A DNA stretch of 40,274 nucleotides from Planctomycetota bacterium. Lineage in GTDB: Bacteria; Planctomycetota; UBA1135; UBA2386. How positions within the stretch are numbered: the stretch's first letter is position 1; every line of letters starts with the position of its first letter. The notes under the pieces were generated by a model. That model was not told the DNA's origin. It saw only the letters and a list, made by a program, of their open reading frames with translations, and made no database searches. A program made the position numbers and the translations under genes. The stretch spans positions 1 to 40,274 of the forward strand of contig VGZG01000030.1 of NCBI GenBank assembly GCA_016872675.1, in the 5' to 3' direction. Below are positions 1-7,054 of this stretch, piece by piece.

Positions 1-477
1 GGAGTCGGCGCCGCCGTCGCGGCCGACGTCAACAACGCCAAGGCCACGTTCAAGGTCAGCCAGCAACTCGCTGGCGTGACCGAGGTGCACGGCACGACCG
101 GCACCGGCCACCGCATCGTTGTCGACGAGCCGCAGTCGCTCGGCGGCGGCAACGCCGGCGCCACGCCGCTCGAGTACGCGCTCGCCGCGCTCGGCTCGTG
201 CCAGCTGATCACCTACCGCTTCTGGGCGGCCAAGCTCGGCGTGCGCTTCGACACCCTGTCGGTCGAGGTCGAAGGCGACCTCGACGTGCGCGGCTTCTTC
301 GGCCTCGATCCCAAGGTGCGCCCCGGCTTCGGCGCGCTGCGCGTCAAGCTGCGCATCCAGGGCCCCGAGTCGCCGGCGAAGTACGAGGAGCTGCGGCGCG
401 TCGTCGACGCGCACTGCCCGGTGTTCGACTTGTGCGCGAAGGCGGCGCCGGTGCAGGTCGAGCTGCGGGTGGGGTGA
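1..477 (+). CDS. OsmC family protein (5' end outside window)
   Basis: The reading frame is open from the first base, so the true start lies upstream of the window. The visible part is about 158 residues and includes the characteristic OsmC/YhfA-type core. One cysteine sits in an ALGSCQ helix start (around nt 190-210) and a second in HCPVFDLC near the C-terminus, the two redox positions of the family. OsmC-like proteins are small cytoplasmic, usually dimeric, thiol peroxidases that reduce organic hydroperoxides; this is known of the family and not shown here. A GTG at position 76 could be taken as a start, but the residues before it (NNAKATFKVSQQLAGVTEV) match the usual N-terminal strand of the family, so I prefer a partial gene. 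It ends in TGA and is followed by an 8-bp inverted repeat. Confidence 0.85.
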   Translation, partial: GVGAAVAADVNNAKATFKVSQQLAGVTEVHGTTGTGHRIVVDEPQSLGGGNAGATPLEYALAALGSCQLITYRFWAAKLGVRFDTLSVEVEGDLDVRGFFGLDPKVRPGFGALRVKLRIQGPESPAKYEELRRVVDAHCPVFDLCAKAAPVQVELRVG

Positions 478-522
478 GGGGCGGGGGTCAGTCGGCGAAG
501 CGATCTGTCACGTGTCGCTCGC

Positions 523-546
523 GTGTCATCCCCGCCGCGATGACAC
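523..546. terminator. Inverted repeat, possible terminator or operator
   Basis: GTGTCATC and its exact complement GATGACAC are separated by an 8-nt loop, giving a perfect 8-bp hairpin 46 nt after the OsmC stop and 46 nt before the next start. No T-tract follows, so a rho-independent terminator is not certain. The same octamer occurs twice more as direct repeats after the next gene (1688-1717), which makes a protein-binding site an equal possibility. Confidence 0.4.
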
Positions 547-591
547 CCGCGCGGCGACGAACGGCTCTGTCAGCGCGCTAGCAGTCGGGGC

Positions 592-1644
592 ATGAACCCG
601 CGACTGTCCGTCCTCACCGTCTACGACCCGGCCCATGCAGAGGCCTTCCGCCGTGCCAAGAAAGGCCGCTGGCCGCGCGAACTCGGCGGCTTCGTCGCCC
701 ACGCGACGCAGGTCGGTCGCGGCGATTCCTGGCTGTTCACGCTGCGCGCCGATGCGGCGGGCCGGCGCTGGGCGCTGACGACCGAGCGCGGTGGCCGGCG
801 CGTCATCGCCGTCGTCGAGGCGGCGCGATCGACGTGCGCCGAGGAGGTGGCGGCGGAGGCGTTGGCGGCGATGCAGGCGGCAGGAGGGCCGGCGGCCGCG
901 CGGGTCCTCGAGCGAGGTTGTCTCGACGTGGCGAGATTGCAGGTCTTTCGCGCGGCGATCGCGCGGCGGACGCAGGACGAGGCCGCGGCCATCGAGCCGG
1001 CGCAGGTGGATGCGCCTGTGGAGACCGATGCGCCGGTTGCGCCGCGCGCGCTCGCGGCGGTGCCGAAGTCTGGGTTGCCGCCGGATGCCGTGGCTCTGTA
1101 CCAAGGCACCTACAACGAACTCGACGCGACGATCGTCGTGCGGATCTTCATGCAGCGCGTCGCCGGCGTGGACGTGCTCTGGATCGAGAAGGGCATCCAA
1201 TTCGGGGAGCAGGAACAGCGCATCAAAGTCAGACCTTTTGGGGAGTTGCCCAGCGTCGGCGACCTCGCCGATGGCGCCAGCCGGCTCATCGACGCAGGCA
1301 TGCGTGCGTCGGCACTGTGGGGCTTGGACAACGTGCGTCGCTGTGCCCCGTGGTTCGACGAGAAGCAGATCGAGGTCGCTTGGCGTCGCGCCAAAGCCGA
1401 GCGCGAACGCCTGCGCGCGATCGCCGCAGCGGACTGCGACTATCCGATCCTGCACGCGGCGCGCGAGCTTCGGCTGAACCCGGAGCCCAGCGGCACCAGC
1501 CCGGGGTCATGGCAGGCGGGGTGCCCGGGGACGCAGCACTACCTGATGATCCAGGCCCACAACGGCGAGTTCGGCTGCGGGTACTGCGGCTGGCGCGGCG
1601 GGGTGCACGAGTTGCGGAAGTTCGTGGCGTCGCGGCGGCGGTGA
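592..1644 (+). CDS. Hypothetical protein with C-terminal CHCC zinc ribbon
   Basis: A 350-residue protein that I do not recognise as a whole. Residues 1-105 are rich in charged and aromatic residues. About 105-165 is an Ala/Pro-rich, low-complexity linker. From about 165 a globular region starts (YQGTYNELDATIVVRIF). Near the C-terminus a CPGTQH segment is followed by CGYC, giving C-x4-H-x12-C-x2-C, which resembles the CHC2-type zinc ribbon of DNA primases. This suggests nucleic-acid binding but is not proof of it. The ATG is preceded by a GGGG run only 1 nt away, so the start is tentative. GTGTCATC octamers lie on both sides of the gene. No catalytic motif was seen. Confidence 0.7.
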   Translation: MNPRLSVLTVYDPAHAEAFRRAKKGRWPRELGGFVAHATQVGRGDSWLFTLRADAAGRRWALTTERGGRRVIAVVEAARSTCAEEVAAEALAAMQAAGGPAAARVLERGCLDVARLQVFRAAIARRTQDEAAAIEPAQVDAPVETDAPVAPRALAAVPKSGLPPDAVALYQGTYNELDATIVVRIFMQRVAGVDVLWIEKGIQFGEQEQRIKVRPFGELPSVGDLADGASRLIDAGMRASALWGLDNVRRCAPWFDEKQIEVAWRRAKAERERLRAIAAADCDYPILHAARELRLNPEPSGTSPGSWQAGCPGTQHYLMIQAHNGEFGCGYCGWRGGVHELRKFVASRRR

Positions 1645-1687
1645 GTTGTGGTCCGGTGGATGCGCACGCGGGACTTCTTGGGTGCGT

Positions 1688-1717
1688 GTGTCATCAGCGA
1701 CGAACGCTGGTGTCATC
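1688..1717 (+). repeat. Pair of GTGTCATC direct repeats
   Basis: GTGTCATC occurs at 1688-1695 and again at 1710-1717, separated by 14 nt that include GCGACGAACG. That 10-mer also follows the inverted octamer pair at 523-546 upstream of the preceding gene. The two repeat sets therefore bracket the gene at 592-1644. Confidence 0.5.
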
Positions 1718-1818
1718 CATGTACACGTCCGGACCAATGGCAGGCCCGGGCGTGTCGCACAGGACATGGTTGCGCCGGGGTTACGAACCAGTCACGGACG
1801 ATGAGGTCGCGAAGAACA

Positions 1819-2109
1819 ATGGATGCACAGCAGCAGCACGATCAAGAACTCTTGAGCCAGCGACTCAAGCTGGTCCCATCAAGCGAATTGGACAAGATCC
1901 TTGCCGAAGCCGACGAGGCATCGAAGGTGAGGAGCGCAAGCAGTTCCTCCGGGGACCAGCCCTTTGTCAGGGGCCGCTGGCTGGCCGACGCGGCGACGAG
2001 GCTTGGAGTGTCAACGGCTCGCCTCGCTCAGTCCGCGGTGGATCTTGGGTTCCTGTGGGTCCGAGAAGACTCCAGTCCGTCGCAGAGTGGAAAGCCGGAA
2101 GGAAGCTGA
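1819..2109 (+). CDS. Small hypothetical protein
   Basis: A candidate protein of 96 residues starting MDAQQQHDQELL. The frame is open further upstream and an alternative ATG lies at 1801. A GAGG at 1804-1807 could serve as the ribosome binding site for the 1819 start, which is why I chose it. The protein is hydrophilic: a helical first half (LLSQRLKLVPSSELDKILAEADEA) and a second half containing WLADAATRLGVSTARLAQ, which could form a helix-turn-helix-like pair, though this is weak. The stretch is visibly poorer in G and C at third positions than its neighbours. No family recognised; it could also be a chance frame. Confidence 0.42.
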   Translation: MDAQQQHDQELLSQRLKLVPSSELDKILAEADEASKVRSASSSSGDQPFVRGRWLADAATRLGVSTARLAQSAVDLGFLWVREDSSPSQSGKPEGS

Positions 2110-2488
2110 AGGCTCTACTCGGTGACGTTGACGTTGACGTCAACGCCGAAGTGGTCGTTGGCGAGTCACGCGCTCGGCGCTTCCCGCCAGCGCGTCGGTG
2201 CGATGATGGGCTTGCGGGCCGCTCGTCGGCGACGACGTCTCGATCACGGCCGGCGATCGCCTGGGCCGTACGGCCGCTGTCCATGACGATCGAGCGCCCG
2301 CGATCGCCGCCTCGGCGGATGGTGATGTCCTTGTCGCGAAGCCGATGCATTGCCCGCACCGGTTCGTGCCGCGTCCGCGGCGTCGCCACGATCCTCGTGC
2401 GGCACGAGAACAGCGAGCGGGCGGGTCGCGGTGTGCGCGCCTTGGAGAGGCGACGCTCGCGCGGGATTCGGGACGGCTGGCGTGAAAC
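2110..2488. other. Gene-free stretch before tRNA-Gly
   Basis: No convincing gene is visible in these 379 bases. Several frames stay open for 60-180 codons, but their composition is Arg/Ser/Pro-rich and typical of shadow frames in GC-rich DNA. The only distinct structure is the TGACGT array and palindrome at 2123-2145. The stretch could be the remains of a decayed gene, but I cannot name a parent. Confidence 0.5.
2123..2145. repeat. Three TGACGT repeats ending in a 14-bp palindrome
   Basis: The hexamer TGACGT is repeated three times head to tail (2123-2140). The last copy is the centre of a perfect palindrome, CGTTGACGTCAACG, at 2132-2145. It lies 13 nt after the stop of the small ORF. It could be a binding site for a dimeric regulator or a mark left by a rearrangement; the sequence alone does not decide. 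Confidence 0.5.
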
Positions 2489-2563
2489 TGGAGCGGGCGG
2501 CGGGGATCGAACCCGCGACATTCAGCTTGGGAAGCTGACGTTCTACCGCTGAACTACGCCCGC
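2489..2563 (-). tRNA. tRNA-Gly (anticodon CCC), CCA encoded
   Basis: On the minus strand the full cloverleaf can be drawn. The acceptor stem is GCGGGCG paired with CGCCCGC. The D arm begins TAGTTCAGCGG. The anticodon stem is TCAGC/GCTGA with loop TTCCCAA, so the anticodon is CCC, reading GGG. The T arm is GCGGG-TTCGATC-CCCGC. The discriminator T at 2492 is followed by an encoded CCA at 2491-2489. Confidence 0.97.
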
Positions 2564-2614
2564 GGCCGAGCGAGCGAGCGTACCTGCGCGCGCGCGGCGA
2601 TCAAGGTGAGCGCG

Positions 2615-2642
2615 ACGCATCACGCCGCACGCATCACGCCGT
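2615..2642. repeat. Tandem 14-bp repeat
   Basis: ACGCATCACGCCGC is followed directly by ACGCATCACGCCGT, a second copy with one change. Shorter relatives (CGCATCACGCATC) follow at about 2658-2670. The repeats sit just beyond the 3' end of the minus-strand gene at 2700-3698. Function unknown. Confidence 0.55.
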
Positions 2643-2699
2643 ACGCCGCGCAACGCGCGCATCACGCATCGTGCCGCGCCCCGCAGCGCCGCCACCCGC

Positions 2700-3698
2700 T
2701 CACGGGTTGACGAAGTGGTCGCTGCCGTTGGTGAAGGTGATGGTCTGCGTCGCGATGTCGAGCGCGACGCCCTGGTAGGCGATGAAGAAGCCGACCAGCG
2801 CCGGCGTCGTCGGGATGACGAAGCTGACGCCGTACTCGCCAGACAGGCCGAGCGCGCCGGACGCGAACGTCGCCGCGTTGGCGAGGCGCAGCGCGCCGGC
2901 CAAGCCGGGGATCGGCACATCCTGCGGCAGGTAGCCGGTGCCCGCCGCCATGACGTAGAGGTTGCCGGGCGTGCCTTGGAACGTGACGGTGACGCTGCCG
3001 CCGAGGTTGTACTGGTTGCCCGAGACGCCCGGATTGCCGCGATGGCGGATGGTCGGCGCGCTCGTCCACTCCAAGCGGTACGCGATGGAGTTGGCGAACT
3101 GCGTGCCGACGGCGGCCGTCGCCGCGCCGGAGCCCGGACCGCCGAACACGTAGGTCATCGGCGGCCGGTCGGTGCGCGGCGGCGACGAGCTGGTCGACAT
3201 GGTGGCGGACGGGAAGCCCGCGGCGCCCGGCTGCACGACCTTGACGATCTCGATCAGCAGCGACGCCGTGCCGTCGTAGACGAACGGCGACGCGAAGGGG
3301 ATGCGGGTCCAGCCGCCGGTGTAGGCGACCTGCAGGTTGCTCGCCAGCAGCGCCGGCCACGGCACGATCGAGTGGTTGGCGTTGAAGGTGAGGTTCAGCC
3401 CGGTCGCCGACGTCGGTCCGACGAGCACGTTGAGCGTCGCGTAGTCGATGTTGACGGCCGACTGGGCGTGCACGTAGAGGGCGCTGAGGCTCGCCGGCAC
3501 GGGCGGCAGTTCCCGCCGCGGCACCAGGATCATCGTGCGCGCCTCGGCGAGGGCGCCGTTGCCGAGGACGCCGAGCGGCGCGATGTTGCCGGTGTTGTTC
3601 TGCAGCGTGTCCTGCGGATGCGCGGTGAACGCCGGCGCTTGCGCGGCGAGCGGGAGCGCGACGGCGACGGCGGCGGCGAAGTTGGCGAGACGTCGCAT
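2700..3698 (-). CDS. Secreted protein with planctomycete-type C-terminal module
   Basis: A 332-residue exported protein. It starts with a Sec signal peptide (MRRLANFAAAVAVALPLAAQA; cleavage probably after about residue 20), followed by a beta-rich region of unknown fold with many G, T, N and V residues and no recognisable catalytic motif. The last 110 residues or so (GGSVTVTFQGTPGNLYVM... SGEYGVSFVIPTTPALVGFFIAYQG) resemble the C-termini of the secreted proteins at 7055-9028 and 9043-11325. The protein probably acts at the cell surface or outside. It is monocistronic and flanked on both sides by short tandem repeats. Function not known. Confidence 0.85.
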   Translation of the reverse strand: MRRLANFAAAVAVALPLAAQAPAFTAHPQDTLQNNTGNIAPLGVLGNGALAEARTMILVPRRELPPVPASLSALYVHAQSAVNIDYATLNVLVGPTSATGLNLTFNANHSIVPWPALLASNLQVAYTGGWTRIPFASPFVYDGTASLLIEIVKVVQPGAAGFPSATMSTSSSPPRTDRPPMTYVFGGPGSGAATAAVGTQFANSIAYRLEWTSAPTIRHRGNPGVSGNQYNLGGSVTVTFQGTPGNLYVMAAGTGYLPQDVPIPGLAGALRLANAATFASGALGLSGEYGVSFVIPTTPALVGFFIAYQGVALDIATQTITFTNGSDHFVNP

Positions 3699-3725
3699 GA
3701 TGCGGCACAGCCTAGCGCATCCGCC

Positions 3726-3770
3726 GCGCCGCGCGGCGGCGATGCGCCGCGCGGCGGCGATGCGCCGCGC
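3726..3770. repeat. 18-bp tandem repeat, about 2.5 copies
   Basis: The unit GCGCCGCGCGGCGGCGAT occurs at 3726-3743 and 3744-3761, with a partial third copy to 3770. Each unit contains the palindrome CGCCGCGCGGCG and can fold into a hairpin. The array lies between the start of the secreted-protein gene and the end of the DUF1275 gene, where it might act as a terminator for the latter. Confidence 0.6.
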
Positions 3771-3821
3771 CGCACGATCGCGCGCAGAAGACCCGTGCCA
3801 GCGCGCCGTTCGCGGCCGCCG

Positions 3822-4958
3822 TCAGCCGCGCGCTGGCGCGCGCCGGCCCCAGGCCTCGCAGTGGGCGAGCAGCCACTGCGCGCGCTGCTTCGCCGTGTCC
3901 ATCTCACCGCACAAGTCGTCGGCGTCGAAGTCGAGCAGCACGCCCGCGTCCTCCATGGTCTCCAACTGCTCGGTGACGACGTTGGCGAGCACGAGATGGC
4001 GGCGTTCGTCGCGCAGATGTTGCTGCAGCAGCCGCAGCTCGCTCGCCGTGCGCGGCACCATGTCGACCATCGCGGCGACGTCCAGCACGACGACGTGCAC
4101 GGCGCGCGGCAGTTGCGACGACCACGTGCTGACGTCGGGCAGATGGAACTGCTTGCAGCCCTTCGGCGGCTCGGCGTGGAACAGCGCCACCTCGTCGCCG
4201 AGTCCGCTGGCGTCCGGGCGCAGTGTCACGGTGGCGACCGGGGTCAGCACGGCGGTGACGACGACGCCGACCAGCGCGGCGCACGCCGGCGCCATCGCCC
4301 ACTCGGCCCACCACGCGAACACGAGCGTGGCCAGCGCCGCGCCAGCGGCGAACGCCAGCGGGATCGTCGCCAGCAGCACACTACGCCACTTCGCTTGCCG
4401 CGCGCGCACCGGATCCATGCGGCGACCGAGGCCGAGCCAGCCGAACGACAGACGCGCGAGGTCGAGGCCAAGGTCGGTCACTACACCGGTGACGTGCGTC
4501 GTGCGCACGACGCCGCCGCTGATGCGCGTGATTGCCGCGTTCTGCAGGCCCATCGCGAACGCCGGCAGCAGCGTCAGCCACGCCTGCGCGCGATCGGGCG
4601 GCAGCTCGCCAATCGCGTGCCAGTCGACGAGAACGGTGAAGACGAGCAGTAGCGCCGCCTCGACCGCCATCGGCAGCATGTAGATCGACTTGGCGCCGCG
4701 GACGCGACCGAACTCGAGCAGCATGCCGGCGACGAATGCGCCGGCGATGAACACCGTGACGAGGCCGACGAAGTAGCCGGCGACGCTCCAGTTGCCGCTC
4801 GCCGCCTCGACGCCGAGTTTGGCGACGGCCCCGGTCATGTGCGAGGTGACCTGACTGCACAGCAGCACGGTCAGCGCGTTGGTGTAGCCGGCGACCAACG
4901 ACAGCCAGACGGCGAGGCGAGACTGCTGGGCGAACGACTGCGCGGGTCCGTGGAACAT
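3822..4958 (-). CDS. DUF1275 (YoaK-like) membrane protein fused to a STAS-like domain
   Basis: Residues 15-245 form the DUF1275/YoaK membrane domain with six to seven hydrophobic segments. They carry the family hallmarks AGYTNALT, SHMTG (39-43), AMGLQNA (135-141) and RTTHVTG (152-158). Ordinary YoaK proteins end at roughly 220-240 residues; this one has 378. The extra part (about 266-365) is soluble and reads like a STAS domain: VHVVVLDVAAMVDMVPRTAS, then a helix, then RHLVLANVV and LETMEDAGVLLDF. STAS domains are nucleotide-binding or anti-anti-sigma modules, also found at the C-terminus of SulP anion transporters. The fusion hints at a regulated transporter; the substrate is unknown. It is transcribed divergently from the glycosyltransferase at 5104. 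Confidence 0.8.
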   Translation of the reverse strand: MFHGPAQSFAQQSRLAVWLSLVAGYTNALTVLLCSQVTSHMTGAVAKLGVEAASGNWSVAGYFVGLVTVFIAGAFVAGMLLEFGRVRGAKSIYMLPMAVEAALLLVFTVLVDWHAIGELPPDRAQAWLTLLPAFAMGLQNAAITRISGGVVRTTHVTGVVTDLGLDLARLSFGWLGLGRRMDPVRARQAKWRSVLLATIPLAFAAGAALATLVFAWWAEWAMAPACAALVGVVVTAVLTPVATVTLRPDASGLGDEVALFHAEPPKGCKQFHLPDVSTWSSQLPRAVHVVVLDVAAMVDMVPRTASELRLLQQHLRDERRHLVLANVVTEQLETMEDAGVLLDFDADDLCGEMDTAKQRAQWLLAHCEAWGRRAPARG

Positions 4959-5103
4959 GCGGCGACGCGCAAGCTACGCCGGCGAGCCGGCGGCGACCAA
5001 GGGGACCCGCCACAACTCGCAGCGCCTGCTCGACGCCCGGCGCACACCGCGCTGCCGATGCAGCATTCGCCGTCGCTCGGCCCGCCGCTTAGCCTGCCGC
5101 GCC

Positions 5104-6789
5104 ATGTCCAATGCTGCCTGCGAACCCGCGCCAGTGCGCCTGCTGCCGCCGCTGTGCGTCGGCGGCGCGGCGGCGACGGCGTTGGTGGCGGCCTGGGCGA
5201 TGAGCGACGGCGACGGTCGGCAGACGCTGCTCGCGGCCGCGTTGTATTGGTTGATGCCGCTGGCGCTGGCGCTTTGGGTCGCGGCGGTCGCACGGGCGCG
5301 CGCCGCCGGCGGCGAGCCGTTCGGCGCGTGGCTGCGCGCGCGCGCCGGCACGATGACGCTGGCGGCCGTCGCCGTCGCCGTCGTGTTCGCGACGATGCCG
5401 CCGGCGATGCGTATGCAGTTCGACGAGACGAGCCTGCTCGGCACGTCGTTCGGAATGCACGCAGAGCGCGCGGCGCTGATGCCGATCGGCGCGCTGCCGG
5501 CGCCGGACGGCGCGCACGTCACCGGTTGGAACCTCGACAAGCGGCCGCCGCTGTGGTCGTTCCTGGTCAGCGTCGCGCACGACGTCGCTGGCGTCCGCGT
5601 CGGCAACGCCTACGCGGCCAACGCGGTCGTGCTGTGGTCGCTGCTGGTGCTGGTCGGTTGGCGGCTGCGCGCGGCGGCGGGCGGCGCCGGCGGCGCGCTC
5701 GCGATGGCGCTGCTCGCTGGATTGCCGCTGCTGGCGTCGTGCGCGACGAGCGCGGGCTTCGAGGCGCTGGCGCTGTCCTTGCTCGCCGCCGCCGTCGTCG
5801 CAGCCATCGACTTCGTGCGCGCGCCGACGGCCCCGCGCGCCAACGCGCTGCTGGCGACCGTGCTGCTCGGCGCGCAGGCGCGTTACGAGTCCCTGCCGGT
5901 GCTGCTCGCGCTGCTCGCCGTCGTCGCCGTCGTTGCGCGCCGTTGGCCGCGTGATCGCTTCGGCGCGTGGCTGCTTGCCGCTGCGCCGTTGTTGCTGGCG
6001 CCGCTCGCGCTGCTGTGGGTCCACGGCCGCGACGCGATGTTCTATCCCGAAGCGCAGGGCCAGCCGCTCGTGGCGCTGGCGCACTTCGCCGACCACGTCG
6101 GTCCGCTGCTCGCCGCGGTCTTCGCGTGGGGCCCGCAGCCGTTCGCCGCCTTGCCGACGCTGCTCGCCGTCGCCGTCGGCGCGCTGGCGCTGGCGCGGCC
6201 GGCGGGGCGCGTCGCGCTCGCGACGTTGGTCGTGGCGCCGGTCGGCGCCGCCACCGCGATCGCGCTGCTGTGGTTCTACGGCGACGTGCGCGAGAACACG
6301 GCGCAGCGGTTGTTCCTGCCGTTGGCGGCGCTGCTGGCGTTGCTGCCGCCGCTGGCGTGCGCGGCGTGGCGCGCGCGCAAGCTCGCCTTGGCGCTGCTCG
6401 TCGCCGCGCTCGCGGCGGGCGCGCACAACCTGACGGCGTTGCGCGCCGAGCGCGTGCTGCCGCGCCAAAACGCGGCCGTGATGCTCGACGCCGTCGACGT
6501 CGCGCTCGCTGGCCTGCGGCCCGCGCCGGATCGCACGCTGTTGGTCAGCGCCGTCGCGCAGTACCTGATCGTGCAGGGCCACGCCGCGATCACGCCGCAG
6601 CAATGGCTCGCCCGCCGGCCGCGGCTCGGCGACGCGATCGACGTCGTCGTGCTGGCGACGCCGCTCGACGCCGCCTGCCGCGCGCAGGCCGGCGATCCGC
6701 GCGACGTGCTGGCGGCGCTGCCGGCGCAGTTGCTCGGCGAGGTGCCATTCGGCGCCGACCGCGTCGCGGCCTGGCGCCTCGCGCGCTAG
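5104..6789 (+). CDS. ArnT/GT39-like membrane glycosyltransferase
   Basis: A 561-residue polytopic membrane protein with about 11-13 hydrophobic segments. An FDE motif (106-108) sits just after the second or third membrane segment, at the position of the catalytic acidic pair in ArnT/PMT-type (GT-C fold) enzymes. DKRPPLWSFLVS at 145-156 matches the KPPL segment that follows in these families. Such enzymes move a sugar from a polyprenyl-phosphate donor to a lipid or protein on the outer face of the membrane; donor and acceptor here are unknown. The frame is open further upstream, but I chose the ATG at 5104 because the hydrophobic N-terminus starts soon after it and the upstream residues are low-complexity. 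It is a single gene, possibly ending at the hairpin at 6967. Confidence 0.8.
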   Translation: MSNAACEPAPVRLLPPLCVGGAAATALVAAWAMSDGDGRQTLLAAALYWLMPLALALWVAAVARARAAGGEPFGAWLRARAGTMTLAAVAVAVVFATMPPAMRMQFDETSLLGTSFGMHAERAALMPIGALPAPDGAHVTGWNLDKRPPLWSFLVSVAHDVAGVRVGNAYAANAVVLWSLLVLVGWRLRAAAGGAGGALAMALLAGLPLLASCATSAGFEALALSLLAAAVVAAIDFVRAPTAPRANALLATVLLGAQARYESLPVLLALLAVVAVVARRWPRDRFGAWLLAAAPLLLAPLALLWVHGRDAMFYPEAQGQPLVALAHFADHVGPLLAAVFAWGPQPFAALPTLLAVAVGALALARPAGRVALATLVVAPVGAATAIALLWFYGDVRENTAQRLFLPLAALLALLPPLACAAWRARKLALALLVAALAAGAHNLTALRAERVLPRQNAAVMLDAVDVALAGLRPAPDRTLLVSAVAQYLIVQGHAAITPQQWLARRPRLGDAIDVVVLATPLDAACRAQAGDPRDVLAALPAQLLGEVPFGADRVAAWRLAR

Positions 6790-6966
6790 CGCCGGCAACT
6801 TGGCTGGTCCGCGCGGGCCCAGGAGCACAGCGGCATGTGCGCGTGCGCGGCGCGTGACATGGCGATGGCCGCTGCGGCGCGGCATGGCCGCGGCATCGCG
6901 GCTGCGGCGGCGAACACATCCAGCAGGTTCGGCAGGCCGCAACGCATCGTGGCGATATTCCAGCGA

Positions 6967-6983
6967 GGGTCGGCCGCCGACCC
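6967..6983. terminator. Hairpin between glycosyltransferase and PKD-protein genes
   Basis: GGGTCGG and CCGACCC flank a 3-nt loop in the 265-bp intergenic region. Only a short TT follows, so the terminator call is weak. The rest of this intergenic region shows no gene. Confidence 0.3.
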
Positions 6984-7054
6984 TTCACCGTTGGCCACGC
7001 CTTGCTACGTTGGCGTTGCCGTCACTCGTCGCTCCGACCCCAACACGTCTCATC

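Noticed and set aside
3726-3770. CRISPR-like array
   Set aside because: The units are directly adjacent without spacers and number only two and a half.
6800-7054. N-terminal extension of the PKD protein
   Set aside because: The upstream residues are low-complexity, while the ATG at 7055 begins a textbook signal peptide.
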